Position numbers and translations under genes: made by a program. Below, piece after piece: positions 58,139 through 64,000 of a stretch of DNA of 64,000 bases. Source of the DNA: Marinobacter arenosus (lineage in GTDB: Bacteria; Pseudomonadota; Gammaproteobacteria; Pseudomonadales; Oleiphilaceae). The notes below the pieces were generated by a model. The model searched no databases. It was not told the DNA's origin and saw nothing but the letters and a program-made list of their open reading frames with translations. Numbering within the stretch: position 1 is the stretch's first letter; the number at the start of each line of letters is the position of its first letter. The DNA is taken from the NCBI RefSeq assembly GCF_019264345.1, contig NZ_JAHVAO010000001.1, positions 1,116,001 to 1,180,000 of the forward strand, read 5' to 3'.

Positions 58139-59690
58139 AGCTACAGAAATCAGGGGACTGAGCTCCCCACTTTCCGCCAGTCGCTGGCTGCGCGCAGCCA
58201 CGCTCGTGGCCGCTGGCGCCCTGCAGACGCTGACGTTCTCGCCGTTTGAGCTTTGGTGGCTCGGGCCGGTCTCGATCTTGCTGATACTGCTGGTCGCCGT
58301 GCCGCTCCGAGCTGACCGGCTGTTCGCGGCCGGCTGGTTTACCGGACTCGGACTCTTCGGAAGCGGGGCCAGCTGGGTCTACATCAGCATCAGCCAGTAC
58401 GGCAACACCTCCATCCCCGTTTCTGTGCTGCTAACGGTGATTTTCGTCGCCGGCCTCGCGCTCTTCCATGCGCTTGCCTTCTGGTTCTGGGGCAAGCTCG
58501 CGAAGGACAGTTCTGTCCGCCGGCTGATTCTGTTTCCTGCCATCTGGATTCTTGGCGATTGGCTCCGGGGCTGGCTACTCACCGGCTTCCCCTGGCTTTA
58601 CCTTGGTACGGCCCACACCGACGGCCCACTTGCCGGGCTGGCACCGCTGGTCGGTGTCCACGGCATCACCTTCTGGATCACGCTAACGGCAGTTGCACTC
58701 TACGCTGCCTGGTGGCTCATCAAACATCTCCGTCATATGGCAGCAGGGATCGTGCTTGTCGTCGCGGTCACGCCCTGGCTGTTTGGCCCATTCCTGAATC
58801 GTGTTGAGTGGACCCAGGTCAGCACCGAGCCGACCAGCTTTGTCGCGATGCAGGGCAACATTCCCCAGCAGATCAAATGGAATCCGGACTTCCTGAAGGA
58901 CCAGATCGTAACCTACCTGGGCATGACCGAAGCGCACTGGGACGCCGACCTGGTCCTGTGGCCGGAAACCGCCATTCCGATCCCTCAGGACCAGGCCGGC
59001 AAAATCATTGATCACATAGATCAGCAATTGGGTGAGAACAGCACGCTGATCACCGGCATTCCCTGGTATGGTTTCAGCGACCGCATCGAGGATTTCACGT
59101 TCCACAACAGCATCATGGCCATTGGCAACGGCGAGGGCATCTATCACAAGCAGAAGCTGGTGCCGTTTGGCGAATACGTCCCGCTCCAGGGACTGCTGCG
59201 TGGCCTGATCGGCTTCTTCGACCTGCCCATGAGCAGCTTCAGCCGGGGCCCGGAGTACCAGGGGCCCTTGCAGGCCAACGGCATCAACGTCATGCCGTTT
59301 ATCTGCTATGAGGTGGCCTACCCCGACTTTGTCGCCTTCAACAGCCGTGGCGCCGAACTGCTGCTCACCATCAGCAATGACGGCTGGTTCGGCAATTCCA
59401 TTGGTCCACTGCAGCACCTTCAGATAGCCCGCATGCGTGCCCTGGAGACCGGGCGCTACATGCTGCGCGGCACCAATAACGGGGTGACAGCCATCATCGA
59501 CAATCGTGGCCGGATCACCGAAACCATCCCGCAATTTGAGCGCGCGACCCTGACCGGCGAGGTATTCACCGCCCAGGGCAGCACCCCCTATATGCAAACG
59601 GGCTCCTGGCCGGTTCTGACCCTGGCTCTGATTCTGGTGGTGTTCGTGCGGGAACGGGTTATTCCTCCTTCCTCGGCCACCGGCTCGTAA
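58128..59690 (+). CDS. lnt: Apolipoprotein N-acyltransferase Lnt
   Basis: A 520-residue inner membrane enzyme with N-terminal membrane helices and a periplasmic nitrilase-fold domain. The triad is visible: Glu280 (WPETAIP), Lys343 (KQKLVPFGEYVP) and Cys393 (FICYEVAYPD); Glu349 in the FGEY motif is the second essential Glu. It adds the third acyl chain to lipoproteins, completing substrates such as LptE and the lipoproteins in this window. GTG start, overlapping corC. Confidence 0.95.
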   Translation: MSSEATEIRGLSSPLSASRWLRAATLVAAGALQTLTFSPFELWWLGPVSILLILLVAVPLRADRLFAAGWFTGLGLFGSGASWVYISISQYGNTSIPVSVLLTVIFVAGLALFHALAFWFWGKLAKDSSVRRLILFPAIWILGDWLRGWLLTGFPWLYLGTAHTDGPLAGLAPLVGVHGITFWITLTAVALYAAWWLIKHLRHMAAGIVLVVAVTPWLFGPFLNRVEWTQVSTEPTSFVAMQGNIPQQIKWNPDFLKDQIVTYLGMTEAHWDADLVLWPETAIPIPQDQAGKIIDHIDQQLGENSTLITGIPWYGFSDRIEDFTFHNSIMAIGNGEGIYHKQKLVPFGEYVPLQGLLRGLIGFFDLPMSSFSRGPEYQGPLQANGINVMPFICYEVAYPDFVAFNSRGAELLLTISNDGWFGNSIGPLQHLQIARMRALETGRYMLRGTNNGVTAIIDNRGRITETIPQFERATLTGEVFTAQGSTPYMQTGSWPVLTLALILVVFVRERVIPPSSATGS

Positions 59691-60207
59691 CCCGCTCGTA
59701 GTAGTGGGAGCCGCAGGCGTCGCAGGGCTCCAGATGACTGGTTGCCGTCAGGCATCGCATGTGGCTGCAGTTGAGGCAACGGAACATGCCTGCGGTGGCC
59801 ACTTCGCCGGAGATGTAATGACCGGCGTCCTCATTTTCGAGTTTCTGCCGGAGCTCCAGGGTATCCACCAGGGTTTTGTCGGCCACGGACAGGAGTTGGT
59901 CGGCCAGTTGATGCTCAAGGAGCGAAATATCGAGCTGTAGCCAGTCGGTCAGGCCTTCCCCGGTTTCCTCCACGAAATGCAGCAAATGCTCCAGGTCGCG
60001 TTGCAGATAGGCCCCCAGAAGGTCCGCCTCCTCCCGGGTCATCTCTTCCAGTTCGTACTCGAATTCGATCGCTTTGCGAATTTCCTCCTCCAGCGTCTCG
60101 AGGGAGGCATCCTGGGTCTGTTTCAGCCCGGCTTGCACCCGCTCCAGCATCCGGTTGTAGACATCAAGCGCTTTACCGGACAGATGGTTTCGTTCTGGTT
60201 CAGTCAT
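59659..60207 (-). CDS. YbeL-like zinc-ribbon protein (DUF1451)
   Basis: The start at 60207 has GGAGAG ahead and gives 182 residues; codons further up to 60282 would add an unrelated Cys/Trp-rich stretch. An N-terminal helical, acidic part (about 1-125; EEEIRKAIEFEYELEEMTREEADLLGAYLQRDLE) precedes HYISGEVATAGMFRCLNC and DACGSHYYER, a four-Cys zinc ribbon. E. coli YbeL has the same layout and also sits next to leuS. Function unknown. It overlaps the 3' end of lnt by 32 nt on the opposite strand. Confidence 0.9.
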   Translation of the reverse strand: MTEPERNHLSGKALDVYNRMLERVQAGLKQTQDASLETLEEEIRKAIEFEYELEEMTREEADLLGAYLQRDLEHLLHFVEETGEGLTDWLQLDISLLEHQLADQLLSVADKTLVDTLELRQKLENEDAGHYISGEVATAGMFRCLNCSHMRCLTATSHLEPCDACGSHYYERVTSRWPRKEE

Positions 60208-60352
60208 AACGGCTCTCCAACACGCACACCAACAACAGAGAAAGGCGGCTGCCTGCCACCCCGGCCCAGGACCTTTCGGCAATGCTCCGATATTGTTCAG
60301 TCTGGCACAGGATCGGGATTTTGGCAGACTACCTGTCAGGCCTTCTGTGCGT

Positions 60353-60358
60353 TAGAAT
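60353..60358 (+). promoter_or_regulatory. Candidate -10 element for leuS
   Basis: TAGAAT 45 nt before the leuS ATG; no good -35 at 16-18 nt. Weak. Confidence 0.25.
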
Positions 60359-60385
60359 GTCCGGCCGCTCCGAACATCATTTTGA

Positions 60386-62998
<2,613 letters not shown>

Positions 62999-62999
62999 T

Positions 63000-63587
63000 A
63001 TGCACGGTCGCCCCTCACTGAAATCGACGGCGCCCCTGATTCTGGTCGCAACGCTTGCGGCCTTACTGGCGGGGTGCGGATTTCAGTTGCGTGGCGCACC
63101 GCCGGTTTCCTCGGCGCTCCAGCCGCTCGCCGTTGAATGCAGCAACGACGTACCGGAGATTCTCTGCCAGTCCGTGCTTGACCAACTGGAACTGGGTGAC
63201 GTAAAGCTCAGCCCGGCCAACGAAGCCGCGTTTGTTATGCAACTCAGCGACTTCCGGGAAAACCGGAGGGCCTCGGCCATCACGGTCCAGGCTGCCGCGG
63301 CTGAATACACCATCCGCCAGTCCGTGAGCATTGAACTGATCAGTGCAGACCGTGTGCCTATGATCGGTGATACCCGCCTCACCTCTACCGAAAGCTACCG
63401 GTACGACGAGACCAATGTGCTGGCAAGGCAGCGTGAAGAAGAAGAGCTGAGGATGCAGCTGAGCGACCGCCTAGCCCAACAGGTGATTTTCCGCCTCGCC
63501 CCACTGACGGAGGCACGCATCGAAACCATTCGTGAAGAGCACCGGTCCGCGGCCGGCGAGTCCGACGAGGGTGCCCCGTCCCAATGA
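63000..63587 (+). CDS. lptE: LptE, outer membrane LPS assembly lipoprotein
   Basis: A 195-residue lipoprotein: signal peptide with LLAGC (lipid Cys26), then GFQLRG, the typical first motif of LptE, and an alternation of strands and two helices. LptE plugs the LptD barrel. It follows leuS and precedes holA, as in E. coli. The tail after residue 165 is Glu/Ser-rich. It overlaps holA by 4 nt (ATGA). Confidence 0.93.
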   Translation: MHGRPSLKSTAPLILVATLAALLAGCGFQLRGAPPVSSALQPLAVECSNDVPEILCQSVLDQLELGDVKLSPANEAAFVMQLSDFRENRRASAITVQAAAAEYTIRQSVSIELISADRVPMIGDTRLTSTESYRYDETNVLARQREEEELRMQLSDRLAQQVIFRLAPLTEARIETIREEHRSAAGESDEGAPSQ

Positions 63588-64000
63588 AAACCCAGCCGGC
63601 CCAGCTTCCCCAGCTACTGAAGAAAGGCCTGTCGCCGGTCTACCTGATCTCCGGAGACGAACCCCTGCTGGTTCAGGAATGTTGTGACCAGATCCGCAAG
63701 GCGGCACGGGATGCGGGCTTTCAGGATCGCCTGACGTTCCACGCCGATCACCAACTGGACTGGAACAGCGTTGCCGATGAGTTCAGCGCGATGTCGTTGT
63801 TTGCCGAACGGCGACGCATCGAAATCCACCTTCCCACCGGTAAGTTGGGTGACGGACGTGCCGTACTGGAGCGGGTGCTGCAGGATCCCCCGGACGACAT
63901 CATTCTGTTGCTGATCAGCGCACGCCTGGATGCCGCGGAAACCCGGCGGAAATGGTACAAAGAGCTTCAGACTAAAGGCCTGCATGTTCCGGTCTGGCCG
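63584..64000 (+). CDS. holA: DNA polymerase III delta subunit HolA (N-terminal part, cut by window end)
   Basis: 139 codons are visible, open to the window end. The sequence starts MKTQPAQLPQLLKKGLSPVYLISGDEPLLVQE, the standard HolA domain I opening, and continues with MSLFAERRRIEIHLPTGK and PPDDIILLLISARLD. HolA opens the beta clamp in the clamp loader. ATG overlaps the lptE stop; operon leuS-lptE-holA. Confidence 0.95.
   Translation, partial: MKTQPAQLPQLLKKGLSPVYLISGDEPLLVQECCDQIRKAARDAGFQDRLTFHADHQLDWNSVADEFSAMSLFAERRRIEIHLPTGKLGDGRAVLERVLQDPPDDIILLLISARLDAAETRRKWYKELQTKGLHVPVWP

Overview
The window is a densely packed, high-G+C bacterial chromosome segment. Gene content and order (mlaFEDCB-ibaG-murA-hisGDC; kdsD-kdsC-lptCAB-rpoN-hpf-ptsN-rapZ-npr; mreBCD-maf-rng-yhdP-nit; gatCAB; cysDN; miaB-phoH-ybeY-corC-lnt; leuS-lptE-holA) are those of a gammaproteobacterium close to the Pseudomonas/Marinobacter/Alcanivorax group. 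Marinobacter is the best guess; this is inferred from synteny and family content, with no marker gene such as 16S rRNA in the window. I see no rRNA, tRNA, CRISPR array, prophage or insertion sequence.

Layout. 1-5400: end of a response-regulator receiver domain, yacG, a YfaZ-type outer membrane protein, a large orphan lipoprotein, a Bax-like glucosaminidase and a YihG-like acyltransferase. 5400-11700: an accessory block with a MalT-type (LAL) LuxR regulator and a DUF1302/DUF1329 envelope pair. 12000-15800: acetyl-CoA acetyltransferase, zapE, divergent zapG, nif3, then a 108-nt palindromic element. 15900-23800: one long leftward operon for retrograde phospholipid transport (Mla), IbaG, MurA and histidine synthesis. 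24000-33400: rightward Kdo/LPS export genes, RpoN, the nitrogen PTS, MgtE and DarP. 33400-42600: leftward nit, yhdP, rng, maf, mreDCB. 43000-46200: the rightward gatCAB amidotransferase. 46400-50750: a PilZ protein, sulfate activation (cysDN) and a NdpA-type nucleoid protein. 50770-53400: an A+T-richer two-gene island coding a Tle1-type phospholipase effector and a DUF2931 lipoprotein that is its likely immunity partner. 53500-64000: trmH, miaB-phoH-ybeY-corC-lnt, ybeL, leuS, lptE and the start of holA.

The window is heavily weighted to envelope biogenesis: LPS synthesis and export (KdsD, KdsC, LptA, LptB, LptC, LptE), outer membrane lipid asymmetry (Mla, YhdP), peptidoglycan precursor synthesis (MurA), the elongasome (MreBCD), lipoprotein maturation (Lnt) and cell division (ZapE, ZapG).

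The least ordinary observations are: mreC has no ATG/GTG/TTG that would keep its membrane anchor and appears to start at ATT behind a strong Shine-Dalgarno; CysN carries a C-terminal tail that looks like a decayed APS-kinase (CysC) domain; the Tle1/DUF2931 island has a composition break inside the effector gene; the DUF1302/DUF1329 pair has a promoter overlapped by a palindrome and a neighbouring ATP-dependent LuxR regulator; and a structured 108-nt inverted-repeat element lies between hisC and nif3. Where starts were revised, the reason is given in each entry.
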